IMG/VR virus record: IMGVR_UViG_3300046171_000267
Span: 1-64,000 of that record
Length of the DNA stretch: 64,000 bases
Reading direction: 5' to 3' (one strand)
From: a virus
Positions within the stretch are counted from its first letter, which is position 1. The number at the start of each line of letters is the position of its first letter. Both the position numbers and the translations under genes were made by a program. Below the pieces are notes generated by a model. The model saw only the letters and a list, made by a program, of their open reading frames with translations, was not told where the DNA came from and did not search any database. Of the stretch, positions 27,516 to 36,216 are shown one piece after another.

Positions 27516-29905
27516 ATAGTCAAACTTAATTTACTTAGCCATTCTTCCTGACAGTCATACTCAGGCACAGACTTAGCATTCCAGTGTCCAGACAGGGACT
27601 TACCTAGGTGCTCGGCAAATACTTCTGCATCTGATTCATTCACATAGCTGGTAGGCACACGCTTACCTTTGGTGCAGATCGTGGCGGCATCTTCTTTCTG
27701 AGCGAGGCGATCAAACATAAGTTCCTCGATGCTATCCTTGATGAGGATGATCGTGCATTCAACATCCCGTGGAGAGTTCAGCCTGTAGATTCTACCGAGA
27801 GCCTGATTGAATGTGCCATAACTCCACTCAAGTGAACCAATAATAAGATGCCTGCAGTTGTCAAAGCTGTGACCAACAGCACACTTGATACCCATGAGCA
27901 TAACCTTAGTTTTGCCAGTCTTGAAGCTATCTGACTGCTTGGCATGATTAGAAGTGGAGCTGTCAATCCTGCTGTAGGAAACATTCATCTCAGCTAAGGC
28001 TTTAGCAATGATATCATTCTGACCCTTGAATGCAGAAATGTGAACGACCTGCTCACCTGCCTCAATGAGTTTCTTGATCTTCTGCATGGTAGCAAGCGTC
28101 TTAGGATTCCATATGGACTCAACAATGTTATTCCACTCACGCCCCTCTGGGTCAGCACAAATCCCACGAAGGCGTTGCTGCTGAACGCCAGCACGAGCAA
28201 AGGATTCATAGGGAATATTATCTAGATCAAGATTATAGGCATACAATTCCTTCTGCTGTTCACCAAATGGAACACGCACGGTATTGATCTTACAGTTAAC
28301 AAGATCAGGATTACACTGTGCCTTGGAGATGTAAGCGATAATAGTCTTAAGTAACTTGAGTAAACGAGGAGCATTAGAAATCATAGCGGCATCTCTTGCT
28401 CTAGTGTTACTACCCTCGGCAAACTTAGTCATGTCAATCTCCTTAGAGAGGAATAATTCCTTGAAGTTTGAAATGTCATCACAAGTGAAAGGCCAACGGG
28501 CATTAGACATACCACCCTGATACCAATTAGGAACAGCCAGCCAACCCATAAGAGAGAATATATTGTGACAGATATTGGGAACAGGAGTAGCAGTAAGGCA
28601 GTACTTGTACTTAGCCTGAAGCTTGAGGATGGCACGAGTGACCAATGACTTCATGTTGCACATGACATGAGCCTCATCAATGATGATCATATCAAAAATG
28701 TTACCAACGATGGTAGCAAGATGTGGCTTGTAGATGCAGGTGATACCTTTGCGGGTGATGCCAATGCCACGATGGTAGCCTGATGGCACTCGAACTTTAG
28801 TATCATTCCGCTCGATGTAATTCTCATAATCAAACTTATCGTCAAACTTAGAACCACGCTCATCAGCAGGCCAGCTTGTGGGGAAATCCTCAAAGCCACC
28901 GTTGAAGAAAGCAGTATGATAGGAAAAGTAAACACCATCGGGCAACTCACCATACTCGTATATGATGCGATTGTAATCCTTCATACTGAACAACTGGAAC
29001 ACCTGACGATCTGGAGAGAACCGCTTGAACTCTTTCATCCACTGAGCAGCGACATCTGTACTTCTTACTGTACCCTTGGGGGCAATCAGTAAAGTTTTCC
29101 TGCAGTTCTTGATAAGATCAAGATTGATGGCGAAGAATGTCTTGCCACAACCTGTCTCCGCAGTGATGCAGGCGGAATCGGTAAGCGACACGCTGGCGAT
29201 ATATTCCTTCTGACCCTCAAAGCATTTGAAGTTGTTCATGATCTCTGCAAACTCGATTGTCTGCAGAGCTTTCTTGTACTTCTCTGGATAGGCATCCTTG
29301 AGTGACTTGATCTTAGGTTTCTCAAAGTATACCCACAAGTACTTAAGGGAGCCACGACCATCACGATTGTCGATGAATGTCTTGAAATTCTTGTGGTCAT
29401 TATGGAAGCCGATACCGAAATTAGCACCGCTAAGTTTGTAGTCATTATCGTAGACCTCGGTCTGACCAGACATTGGCAACACCCGCATCTTGGGCTTGGA
29501 GTAGTAGGAGTCAAATGTGACTGACAATCTTCTGCAATCATATGACTTACCTTTGGTGATACCAAGTTTGGTAGATGTAACCTTAGCGACAAGCTTTTGG
29601 TTATTGTCTAGGTAGCCCATCAACTCGTAGTCCGTTGGCTCAAGGATTGGATGATCAGGCTCCCGCTTCGAGTTGATAGCAGAACCGATAGCCTTGTCTG
29701 CACTGGCAGATATGACAATTCGTCCAGATACCTGCAGTGAGCTAAGTCTCTCCAGAACCATTCTGTCATAGCCGTATGACAATGTCATCGGTAGCTTGCC
29801 ATCCACATACTTAAGGATGGCATTCACATCCGAATAATCAGTCTGCTTGGCAATGCCGAATGTGCCTAGTGGCGTTAGTATTAAATGTGATTTTGCTCTA
29901 TGCAT
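27512..29905 (-). CDS. SNF2/superfamily 2 helicase
   Basis: A 797-aa ATP-dependent nucleic-acid translocase. Walker A is E250-T-G-C-G-K255-T256, motif II is D410-E-A-H413, motif III LTATP follows, and the C-terminal lobe has QALGRIYRLNS near residue 705, the motif VI arginine-finger region. The N-terminal 200 residues form an unassigned extra domain. The architecture fits the SNF2-like DEAH helicases of large phages used in recombination or replication restart. It overlaps the small gene upstream by 25 bases, indicating coupled expression. Confidence 0.85.
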   Translation of the reverse strand: MHRAKSHLILTPLGTFGIAKQTDYSDVNAILKYVDGKLPMTLSYGYDRMVLERLSSLQVSGRIVISASADKAIGSAINSKREPDHPILEPTDYELMGYLDNNQKLVAKVTSTKLGITKGKSYDCRRLSVTFDSYYSKPKMRVLPMSGQTEVYDNDYKLSGANFGIGFHNDHKNFKTFIDNRDGRGSLKYLWVYFEKPKIKSLKDAYPEKYKKALQTIEFAEIMNNFKCFEGQKEYIASVSLTDSACITAETGCGKTFFAINLDLIKNCRKTLLIAPKGTVRSTDVAAQWMKEFKRFSPDRQVFQLFSMKDYNRIIYEYGELPDGVYFSYHTAFFNGGFEDFPTSWPADERGSKFDDKFDYENYIERNDTKVRVPSGYHRGIGITRKGITCIYKPHLATIVGNIFDMIIIDEAHVMCNMKSLVTRAILKLQAKYKYCLTATPVPNICHNIFSLMGWLAVPNWYQGGMSNARWPFTCDDISNFKELFLSKEIDMTKFAEGSNTRARDAAMISNAPRLLKLLKTIIAYISKAQCNPDLVNCKINTVRVPFGEQQKELYAYNLDLDNIPYESFARAGVQQQRLRGICADPEGREWNNIVESIWNPKTLATMQKIKKLIEAGEQVVHISAFKGQNDIIAKALAEMNVSYSRIDSSTSNHAKQSDSFKTGKTKVMLMGIKCAVGHSFDNCRHLIIGSLEWSYGTFNQALGRIYRLNSPRDVECTIILIKDSIEELMFDRLAQKEDAATICTKGKRVPTSYVNESDAEVFAEHLGKSLSGHWNAKSVPEYDCQEEWLSKLSLTM

Positions 29906-30051
29906 TTTTCTTCCTTATCCTCTGTCTCTTCCTTTTGGAACAGGTTCCAGAGGCACAATTGTTTAGTATGTCCATACTCTTCCTCGAAGGGCATGGGGTT
30001 AGCTCTTATGGCATCTCTTGCCAAGTCTTCTATCTCTGGGCTTAGGTTCAT
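29881..30051 (-). CDS. Small acidic hypothetical protein, 56 aa
   Basis: ATG at 30051 is preceded by AAAGGAG with good spacing, and the gene ends inside the start of the helicase gene. It begins MNLSPEIEDLARDAIRANP and is strongly acidic (EEE, KEETEDKEEK). It overlaps the 69-aa gene upstream by 53 bases in another frame. The strong ribosome site and in-operon location support it. No family recognised. Confidence 0.5.
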   Translation of the reverse strand: MNLSPEIEDLARDAIRANPMPFEEEYGHTKQLCLWNLFQKEETEDKEEKCIEQNHI

Positions 30052-30208
30052 TCCACTCCTTTGCTTTTTCTATTGTTATCTCAGTAATCTGTCCGTCCAC
30101 CTCTACTTCAAAAGGAACAATAGTATCCTTTTGGTAGAGAAGTTCTTCAAGTTGCTGAGTCGTTAGTTTAATCGATAGACTCTCGTCCATTACATTATGA
30201 ATTATCAT
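29999..30208 (-). CDS. Small hypothetical protein, 69 aa
   Basis: Start at 30208 overlaps the stop of the DnaA-like gene (ATGA). The first 45 residues alternate hydrophobic and charged residues (LSIKLTTQQLEELLYQKDTI then VPFEVEVDGQITEITIEKAK), suggesting a small alpha/beta fold, and the tail is basic (KPRDRRLGKRCHKS). Function unknown; the tight coupling to the DnaA-like gene suggests a replication-linked role. Confidence 0.55.
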   Translation of the reverse strand: MIIHNVMDESLSIKLTTQQLEELLYQKDTIVPFEVEVDGQITEITIEKAKEWNEPKPRDRRLGKRCHKS

Positions 30209-30495
30209 TTTGATTTAAGAATTGGATATTCGTTTTCGATCCCATCAAGAATCTCACGAACCTCCCAGTCGCACTCTCGCCACTCGTTGATTCGCTTGAC
30301 CGCATAGCTTATGTTTGAATGAATCCTGTCGAACTCTTTACCGATAGCTATCTGTGTGTTCTTTTTCTTAAAGCTGTAGAACATCGCTATCTGACGAGCT
30401 AAGGCTACATTCTTTAAGCGGGATCGTGAGTTTATATCGGGAACTGTAACTCCCATATACTTTGCTACTATTTCTTTTATAGCACTGATTTTCAT
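30205..30495 (-). CDS. Stand-alone DnaA domain IV-like DNA-binding protein
   Basis: At 96 aa this matches only the C-terminal DNA-binding domain of DnaA: a helix IKEIVAKYMGVTVPDINS, the basic turn R24-S-R26, helix VALARQIAMFY (residues 30-40), then IGKEFDRIHSNISYAVKRI where D56-R-I-H59-S60-N-I stands at the place of the RDHSTV signature that contacts DnaA boxes. No AAA+ domain is present. It could bind a phage origin, or DnaA boxes of the host as competitor or recruiter. Overlaps at both ends place it in the helicase operon. Confidence 0.75.
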   Translation of the reverse strand: MKISAIKEIVAKYMGVTVPDINSRSRLKNVALARQIAMFYSFKKKNTQIAIGKEFDRIHSNISYAVKRINEWRECDWEVREILDGIENEYPILKSK

Positions 30496-31412
30496 TAGTG
30501 GTCTCTGGATTCTCTATGGTTATGGAACTGAACGACGAGTTCCTCTTCAAATTTAGGATTGTAGTCTTTGCCCATAAAGTGAGCCCATATCTCTGGGTAC
30601 TCATCGCCATGAATCTTGAATCGCTTTGGTGGTGGCACTTCATCGTTGGCTACTGCCAAATCACTGCTGTTAGTAATGCAGTCACCACATACAACCTTCT
30701 CGCTCATATTCTTGCCAATTCCCATGAGTGTGCCGTCACTAAAGCTACCAGTAGCATCACAGTCATCACAGGTAGACTCGCCTTCCTCATCTCTTTGGGG
30801 CGTTTGGACAAGAAATGAGTGTTTCCCGTATTTAGTTAAATGGGTTACAAGTGCATCATACCTAGCAATAGCCTCAGATTTATCACCAAAGCACTCACCG
30901 AGAACATACTCATTGCTGTCATCGTTTTTTACATCAACGATCCAACACTCATTCTCATCATGCTCATGGGAATCATTTCGTATGACAACCTCATGTCCAC
31001 TGATTATTCCACTGTATCGCTCAAAGCCTTCATCACTGAGTTGCATCTTGTCTCGCTCTACCTTTAGATTGTCCTCGTATACACAATCCTCTACATCATT
31101 CTGTACGCCATACCTGAGCGAGAGATAGATATTATCATCAGTAATTTGACTGATTGAACAGGTAGCAAATCCTCCGCTCTTGAGCCTGAAGTCTCGCCTA
31201 GCATCAGCTTCGACCTTATCCATAATCTGTTTCAGCTTATCAGTCTCTTCATCACTGAGACCTGTAGGCTCAGGATGGGAAAGATACTGGTAAGTCGCAT
31301 CATTCAGAAAATCATCGTGACACATATTTTGCACCATCAGTTCAGCCTCAAGAGCAGTGTCTGCAAACACTTCATGAGAAACATATACTTTTACACTTAC
31401 TTTGAACTTCAT
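30495..31412 (-). CDS. Hypothetical protein with zinc-finger-like Cys pairs
   Basis: A 305-aa acidic protein of no recognised family. Near residues 217-220 it has CDDC and near residues 240-245 VCGDC, together a four-Cys site that could bind zinc. The N-terminal region is VKVYVSHEVFADTALEAELM. The C-terminal PPPKRFKIHGDEYPEIWAHF is basic and aromatic. It overlaps the neighbouring starts and stops by about one base each, so it is in the same operon as the DnaA-like gene. Confidence 0.55.
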   Translation of the reverse strand: MKFKVSVKVYVSHEVFADTALEAELMVQNMCHDDFLNDATYQYLSHPEPTGLSDEETDKLKQIMDKVEADARRDFRLKSGGFATCSISQITDDNIYLSLRYGVQNDVEDCVYEDNLKVERDKMQLSDEGFERYSGIISGHEVVIRNDSHEHDENECWIVDVKNDDSNEYVLGECFGDKSEAIARYDALVTHLTKYGKHSFLVQTPQRDEEGESTCDDCDATGSFSDGTLMGIGKNMSEKVVCGDCITNSSDLAVANDEVPPPKRFKIHGDEYPEIWAHFMGKDYNPKFEEELVVQFHNHRESRDH

Positions 31413-31738
31413 TACTTATCTCCTTCTATATATTCTTTGTATTTATTTAGTTGTTTTTCGTTGTTGATCCATATCTCACCAATCTTGATCTTGGTGCTGA
31501 CATTTGAATAACAGCGATAGTAGTTGAGAGCCTCGTCCACACTGCTGAATGTGCCAAAGTAGCCACGCCTGCAGTTCTTGAGGTATCTCTGTTTTTGTTG
31601 ACCCGTGTATCCTTTGCGAAGGACTTCCACCCTCCATTTTTCCTTTATGCTTTCGGGTATCCTGAGCTTGCTGGTTTCATAGAAACACCGCAGGAAAGGG
31701 AACTTACGGTATAGTAGTATTTTTATTTTATTAATCAT
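31412..31738 (-). CDS. Hypothetical basic protein, 108 aa
   Basis: A basic protein with LLYRKFPFLRCFYETSKLRI at the N-terminus and RRGYFGTFSSVDEALNYYRC in the middle; the GYFGTFSSVDEA strand-helix unit recalls AP2-like DNA-binding folds, but this is only a resemblance. It overlaps the gene upstream by four bases (ATGA). No further support for a function. Confidence 0.5.
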   Translation of the reverse strand: MINKIKILLYRKFPFLRCFYETSKLRIPESIKEKWRVEVLRKGYTGQQKQRYLKNCRRGYFGTFSSVDEALNYYRCYSNVSTKIKIGEIWINNEKQLNKYKEYIEGDK

Positions 31739-32328
31739 TGTTTTAAGAACGGGAAGTGCTCTTCGACTTTCCGTTGGAATGTGATAATATTATCGAGCTT
31801 TGCCTCTATACGCTGTATCTGCTCGCCAACATCAGGGGCTTCGGTACGATTGACATTGGATGGACTGATCATGCTAATCAGTTTTACAAGCTCAGCACCC
31901 AAGTCATGCGGTGCGGGATCAGGCGGAGTGATAGGAAGAGATGGCTCACCGAACACATCCTCATCGTTACTCTCAAGCGGAAGCTCAATACCAACTGTCT
32001 CGACCACAGTGGGCTCAACAGTAGACTTAACATCCTTGAAAGGATTTTTCCTGCCACTCTCTACAGATATCTTGCCATCCTCTAGAGCGTCCAGTGTCTC
32101 GCTAAGGATTTGATCTCTACGCTGATCCAGAGCGATCTGCATATCTGCAGGGTCTTCAGGCCAACCGCCAAGTGGGGCAGACAGGAATGATCCGTCCTGA
32201 TCAGTCACCAAGTTGAGCAGAGCAGTAATCTTCGTGCCGTAGGTGTCGTTAATAAATGAGACGATCTTGCCCTTGTAGGCATCGTTATCGTTCTCGAACT
32301 TTTTAATAGCTAATAATGTTTCGTTCAT
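31735..32328 (-). CDS. Hypothetical protein with C-terminal coiled coil, 197 aa
   Basis: The N-terminal half is a charged helical region with LGGWPEDPADMQIALDQRRD, followed by an acidic Pro-rich linker near residues 100-140 (PSLPITPPDPAPHD) and a C-terminal helix IQRIEAKLDNIITFQRKVEE that looks like a short coiled coil. No family recognised. It overlaps both neighbours by four bases (ATGA), showing translational coupling. Confidence 0.55.
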   Translation of the reverse strand: MNETLLAIKKFENDNDAYKGKIVSFINDTYGTKITALLNLVTDQDGSFLSAPLGGWPEDPADMQIALDQRRDQILSETLDALEDGKISVESGRKNPFKDVKSTVEPTVVETVGIELPLESNDEDVFGEPSLPITPPDPAPHDLGAELVKLISMISPSNVNRTEAPDVGEQIQRIEAKLDNIITFQRKVEEHFPFLKQ

Positions 32329-32447
32329 TTCCTTTTCTTGAATGATTTTGATTTTTTAAATGGGCGATTGCCCTTGTGTGGATTTTTGCGAACCTTGATC
32401 TTTGACATATCCATGTCTGCCAATTTTCGCTTGTTAGTCTCTTTCAT
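32325..32447 (-). CDS. Lysine-rich microprotein, 40 aa
   Basis: Starts at an ATGA overlap with the preceding gene and ends in an ATGA overlap with the next, which strongly supports translation despite the short length. The peptide starts MKETNKRKLADMDMSKIKVR and ends in a Lys/Arg/Ser-rich tail. Its charge resembles the small basic proteins at 24-26 kb. Confidence 0.5.
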   Translation of the reverse strand: MKETNKRKLADMDMSKIKVRKNPHKGNRPFKKSKSFKKRK

Positions 32448-32797
32448 GAGTTTTCATTAATCCTTTCCAGTTGCTCCTGTAGTTCGTTCTCTACCCATCT
32501 CTCCCTGCCTTCCTTTAGGATTTCATCCAATCGGAAAGTGCCGCTACGCAATAGGCCGCCCAATGTGCCGTATTCATCAAAGGAGATTTCTTTGACTTCA
32601 AATACTGAAACAATTCTCATATCAGACCACAGGCCGTCTGAATCAATGCTGGTGCAACTATACTGCCAGCAGAGAAATAAGTTTTCCCAATTGTCATCCC
32701 ATTTGTCACGAGGAGTTGTTGTGGCAACAGGGATATAATCGTAATACTCAAAGTCCCCGTCCCTACACTTTTCTGTAATTAAGTAGTATTTCTTCAT
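32444..32797 (-). CDS. Hypothetical protein, 117 aa
   Basis: Acidic, aromatic-rich protein (KCRDGDFEYYDYIPVATTTP, WDDNWENLFLCWQY) with a helical C-terminus (ILKEGRERWVENELQEQLER). No membrane segment and no known family. It lies 38 bases downstream of the DUF932-like gene and overlaps the microprotein gene after it. Confidence 0.55.
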   Translation of the reverse strand: MKKYYLITEKCRDGDFEYYDYIPVATTTPRDKWDDNWENLFLCWQYSCTSIDSDGLWSDMRIVSVFEVKEISFDEYGTLGGLLRSGTFRLDEILKEGRERWVENELQEQLERINENS

Positions 32798-32835
32798 ATA
32801 AATATGGAGGACTTACACCTTGCGGATGCCTCCTG

Positions 32836-33702
32836 TTAGATAGCGTAGGCGAGGTTCTCAGCTTCCTGCTCAACAGGAGGAAACTCGTCGTTGAAACCAG
32901 AATGCTTCTCAAGCAAACTAAGGACACCCTGAGTGCGAGCGACACGGTCATCGAACTCCCACTTCTTGGCGATCTCTGTGAAGGCATTCTGAAATGCCCA
33001 GAAGTCATCACGCTCAAACTCCTCATGACAAGGCTTGCGGTACTCGTCACGCCACAGACCAACAGCAGATGAAGACTTGTGCAATGCACCCCTGTCAGTC
33101 TTGGAGTCCTTGGTGAGCTCGTACTCTTCCAAGTAATCAATCGCCTCACCGTAAATCTGGCGACGAACCTCAGGCTTGAGCTTAGTCTCCTTGAAGAACT
33201 GGACACGATTGTGAGTACGCTCGAAGTCGTACTTCAGTTTACCCACAGCATCTGATACCCGTTTGGGTAGCTCGTCGAGGATACCCTGTGTATGTTTGTG
33301 ACCAATGACATGATCATTGGAAAAGCACATATTATCACAGATAAACACCCGTGTACCAACTGACAGCAGAGCCCGTGATGCACATGAGTTGCTGTTACGA
33401 AGCCCAATGGTTGGCGTGTACTCAGTAGCGTCCGACTTGACATCGATCACTCCAAAGAACTTGTCAATCTTGAGGGTATCACCCTTCGGGCCATTGGGGC
33501 CACCTTCGACTTGCTGTAGGGCAAACTCAGTGTCCTGCACTTTGTAGCCGTGCTTGGTAAGCTGTGAGACAGCCAGATCAATCAGATCAGAGTGACGAAA
33601 TGGCTGGTGCGTTTTTGTGTGTGGATTAGCCAAGGGTAAGCCCTTCAGGAGATCGTAACTCACGATCTTGCTATCCGAGGATTCGCGGCATATTCTGCTC
33701 AT
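32836..33702 (-). CDS. DUF932-family phage/plasmid protein
   Basis: A 288-aa protein matching the DUF932 pattern: HSDLIDLAVSQLTKHGYKV near residue 37, GLRNSNSCASRALLSVGTRV near residue 99, then FICDNMCFSND and a conserved-type HTQGIL near residue 138. DUF932 proteins are common on phages and plasmids and their biochemical role is not settled. It starts five bases after the stop of the 232-aa gene, in the same - strand operon headed by the motif at 34409. Confidence 0.7.
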   Translation of the reverse strand: MSRICRESSDSKIVSYDLLKGLPLANPHTKTHQPFRHSDLIDLAVSQLTKHGYKVQDTEFALQQVEGGPNGPKGDTLKIDKFFGVIDVKSDATEYTPTIGLRNSNSCASRALLSVGTRVFICDNMCFSNDHVIGHKHTQGILDELPKRVSDAVGKLKYDFERTHNRVQFFKETKLKPEVRRQIYGEAIDYLEEYELTKDSKTDRGALHKSSSAVGLWRDEYRKPCHEEFERDDFWAFQNAFTEIAKKWEFDDRVARTQGVLSLLEKHSGFNDEFPPVEQEAENLAYAI

Positions 33703-33707
33703 TTGAT

Positions 33708-34406
33708 TTAGTTATTGGTGGCAGTCATTCTTTTGATATTTGCCTCGATGTGCACCTTGTCTGCCTTAAGGCTTGCACTGAGACCTATGTTATTGATGAA
33801 TTGATCACGCTCTGCAGGGGGCAGTGTGTGAATCAGTTTGAGCCATTCAGCTCCGCCATATTTTGGCTTGCGGGGAGTCTCCGCAGTGATTGCTTCTCCT
33901 CCATCCCATCCGATATCATCAGGGATAGAGTCGGCTAAAAGTTCTAGGGTCAGCCTGTCATTCTCGTTCTCACCATTGCTTGCCCGATTGATCAGCTTGA
34001 GTAACTTCTCGGCATTCTTGGCAATGCCTGCTTGCTTGATTATTTCCCAGAACAGCTTGGGGTTGGTAGCCTGTACAGGGAAGGCATTGCCAGTATCGAT
34101 ACCGATATCGGACATCGTGTCCTCTTTGTCTTTACTCGGAACCTTTGGAGACGATGTATCAAACTTAACATCACCAAACTGAAACCCTGAAGGAACGATG
34201 CGACCCTCTTCAAGCTTATCAAGCTCTTCAAAGACAGCATTCGAAGCTTCTATTCGTACCTCACTTAGGAGATAGTCAGCTTGTTGCTGTAGCATTTTAG
34301 CACGAAAGAATTTTTCCTCCGTACCCTCTGGTACATTCAGATGTGTACGCTGTTTAGAATTAGACTTTTTCTTAGTCTCTTTGACTGGTATATTTAGATC
34401 ACTCAT
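33708..34406 (-). CDS. Hypothetical protein, 232 aa, operon leader
   Basis: The ATG at 34406 is two bases from a perfect motif copy and has no Shine-Dalgarno sequence. The N-terminal 30 residues are basic and polar (KETKKKSNSKQRTHLNVPEG), followed by a helical region QADYLLSEVRIEASNAVFEELDKL. The middle is acidic, and the C-terminal EWLKLIHTLPPAERDQFI part looks folded. Ala-rich helices and charge suggest a regulator or adaptor, but the family is not recognised. Confidence 0.55.
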   Translation of the reverse strand: MSDLNIPVKETKKKSNSKQRTHLNVPEGTEEKFFRAKMLQQQADYLLSEVRIEASNAVFEELDKLEEGRIVPSGFQFGDVKFDTSSPKVPSKDKEDTMSDIGIDTGNAFPVQATNPKLFWEIIKQAGIAKNAEKLLKLINRASNGENENDRLTLELLADSIPDDIGWDGGEAITAETPRKPKYGGAEWLKLIHTLPPAERDQFINNIGLSASLKADKVHIEANIKRMTATNN

Positions 34407-34408
34407 AT

Positions 34409-34425
34409 CTAGTTTATTAGGTTAC
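34409..34425 (-). promoter_or_regulatory. Perfect consensus motif copy
   Basis: On the minus strand reads GTAACCTAATAAACTAG, identical to the consensus. Three bases of its far end are next to the stop region of the Gp88-like gene, and the downstream ATG at 34406 follows two bases after it. Confidence 0.6.
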
Positions 34426-35202
34426 TTAAGCAGCCCGTAAATTTTGACTGCGGTTGAAATTATCTTCATTAACAATGAAGTGCTCCTTGCCTCCCTTGGC
34501 ATCACCCTTAGCCTTGAGTGCAATGATGTCACCATTACGGGTAAGGTTCATAAGATCGGAGTTATCGCCATCATAGATCGGGCGACCAAGGAACCACTCA
34601 GGGAAGTCCATATCAAAGACAACGGACATAGGCAGGTCAGTCTTCATAGCTCGCTCAACAGATGGCTGGTATGCAGGAGCACCTGACCAAGAGAACATGA
34701 GCCTGTAGTTGTCAGGAGTCTTGAGTAGGCGACCACTGAGCTTGGTGTAGTCGTAGAAGAATATATCAGGGAACTCCTGAGGTATCTCATACTTCTCCCA
34801 TACGATGTCACTGATGACATTGAGTCGCATGACAGGCAGTACGCCTGTTGAGTTGCAAAGCTTTTGAAACTTGGATAACTCATCCCTGAGCTTGGACAGG
34901 AAAGCATCGGGGTCATTGCGTAGCCAGTCACGCTTACCCTCACGGGCAGCCTGAACAGGCTTCATCTTGCCACGCCCTGCAGACATCAGGCAGGATCGTT
35001 GGCAGTCAGCAGACTTAGATGCAGGACAAGCCCAGTCGCTTGGAGCGAGTGAGAGACCGCCAACACGAAAGGCAGTGACATGAGATTGCATGACAGAGCC
35101 AAGCCATGTGTACAGCAGGTCATCTGTCTTGTTGTTAGTTTTGCGAAGCTTGGTGTTACCACCGTTAGCTCCGCCAGTATCGAGTAGTTTATTGATCTTC
35201 AT
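34426..35202 (-). CDS. Gp88-like phage protein
   Basis: A 258-aa protein with the Gp88-type signature: GLSLAPSDWACPASKSADCQ near residue 49, RSCLMSAGRGK near residue 69, and MRLNVISDIVWEKYEIPQEF near residue 125. The Cys residues in ACP, DCQ and SCL probably coordinate metal. Gp88 proteins occur in many phages; their activity is not established. The start overlaps the 112-aa gene by 14 bases. It ends one base beyond the motif at 34409-34425. Confidence 0.7.
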   Translation of the reverse strand: MKINKLLDTGGANGGNTKLRKTNNKTDDLLYTWLGSVMQSHVTAFRVGGLSLAPSDWACPASKSADCQRSCLMSAGRGKMKPVQAAREGKRDWLRNDPDAFLSKLRDELSKFQKLCNSTGVLPVMRLNVISDIVWEKYEIPQEFPDIFFYDYTKLSGRLLKTPDNYRLMFSWSGAPAYQPSVERAMKTDLPMSVVFDMDFPEWFLGRPIYDGDNSDLMNLTRNGDIIALKAKGDAKGGKEHFIVNEDNFNRSQNLRAA

Positions 35203-35527
35203 TGTGATTATTATGTATTTTTATTAGGTCATTAGCCTGTTTGTCTGTGGCGATGACTGATATAGATTTGTTTTTTGAGTCCCATATGACCAGTGGGCCA
35301 CATGGGATGGCTACCCCTGAGACTGATTCCCTAATAATGGCAATGCTTGCCCTGTGTTGCATCATGAATGCCTCGGATACCTCCATAGGCATCCTTTGCA
35401 TACAGTAGTGAGCGAAAGCTTCAGCCGACAGTGACTGCTTTTCTGTTGAGAGCATGAGTGTGGTCACTATCTCCAGCATTTCATCACAGGGTGTGATTGT
35501 TATGGGTATTTTTATTTCCATCTGCAT
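35189..35527 (-). CDS. Hypothetical protein, 112 aa
   Basis: A mixed alpha/beta-looking protein with Met-rich helices (MLEIVTTLMLSTEKQSLSAE, HYCMQRMPMEVSEAF) and a beta-rich tail (GPLVIWDSKNKSISVIATD). It overlaps the ligase gene by 16 bases and the Gp88-like gene by 14. No family recognised. Confidence 0.5.
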   Translation of the reverse strand: MQMEIKIPITITPCDEMLEIVTTLMLSTEKQSLSAEAFAHYCMQRMPMEVSEAFMMQHRASIAIIRESVSGVAIPCGPLVIWDSKNKSISVIATDKQANDLIKIHNNHNEDQ

Positions 35528-36216
35528 TTAATCATTTTCATGCAGTTCCCCCTCGTGAACCGCATATCTTTGTGTTTGAGGACAAACCCCTCAAGGTCAG
35601 GCCAATCAAGATGCCTGTGCTTTTTATTCTTTGAATGATGCCTCCATATCTCCTCCATATCAGGACAGCCCGATTCGTTTGCCAGCTCAGCGTCGTCAAA
35701 CTCGTTGTACATGACTTCGTTTGCACAAATAAAGTCTGAGCACAGTGGACGGGAGATATTAGGAGCTAGGGTAGGGTCTAGCATGATTGCGTAGTCCATC
35801 CACATATGGGTTATTTTCCTTCTTTCCCCGTGTGGCGTATCTCCGCAGTACAGGGCGTTGTAGTAGACAATATCAAAAGGGTAGAATACTCCTTTATATA
35901 GCTCGCCATGCACGACTGACTTTGTCCACCGCCACTTGAATTGTTCCTTGATATCGGGATTCGCAATCGCATCAGCCAGTTGTGATAGGATGTTAGTCGG
36001 AGCCCCCTCATGACTTGTACCTTTTACATGAGGAGTCAGATCAGTCATCTCCTCACCGTGTCTGTTGTAGAACTTACCGTATTCCATGATACAGTATGTC
36101 CCGTTAACCTTGGGAGAAACATAGTAGTCACCTATGTTATTCACCAAAGACCCTACAACAGCAGGAGATATAGAATGAGCAGGACGCATAGCCCCTAAGT
36201 GATGAGAAGGATTCAT
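35512..36216 (-). CDS. Compact ATP-dependent ligase / nucleotidyltransferase
   Basis: The ATG at 36216, in an ATGA overlap with the upstream gene and preceded by AAGGAG, gives 234 aa; a longer start at 36291 lacks such signals. The covalent nucleotidyltransferase motifs are in order: motif I K36-V-N-G39, motif III H-G104-E105-L-Y, motif IIIa F114-D-I-V-Y, motif IV E209-G-F-V-L-K and motif V K227-M-I-K230. It ends right after motif V, so it lacks the OB domain of ordinary DNA ligases. It could seal RNA or DNA nicks; RNA ligase is as likely as DNA ligase. Confidence 0.7.
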   Translation of the reverse strand: MNPSHHLGAMRPAHSISPAVVGSLVNNIGDYYVSPKVNGTYCIMEYGKFYNRHGEEMTDLTPHVKGTSHEGAPTNILSQLADAIANPDIKEQFKWRWTKSVVHGELYKGVFYPFDIVYYNALYCGDTPHGERRKITHMWMDYAIMLDPTLAPNISRPLCSDFICANEVMYNEFDDAELANESGCPDMEEIWRHHSKNKKHRHLDWPDLEGFVLKHKDMRFTRGNCMKMIKCRWK

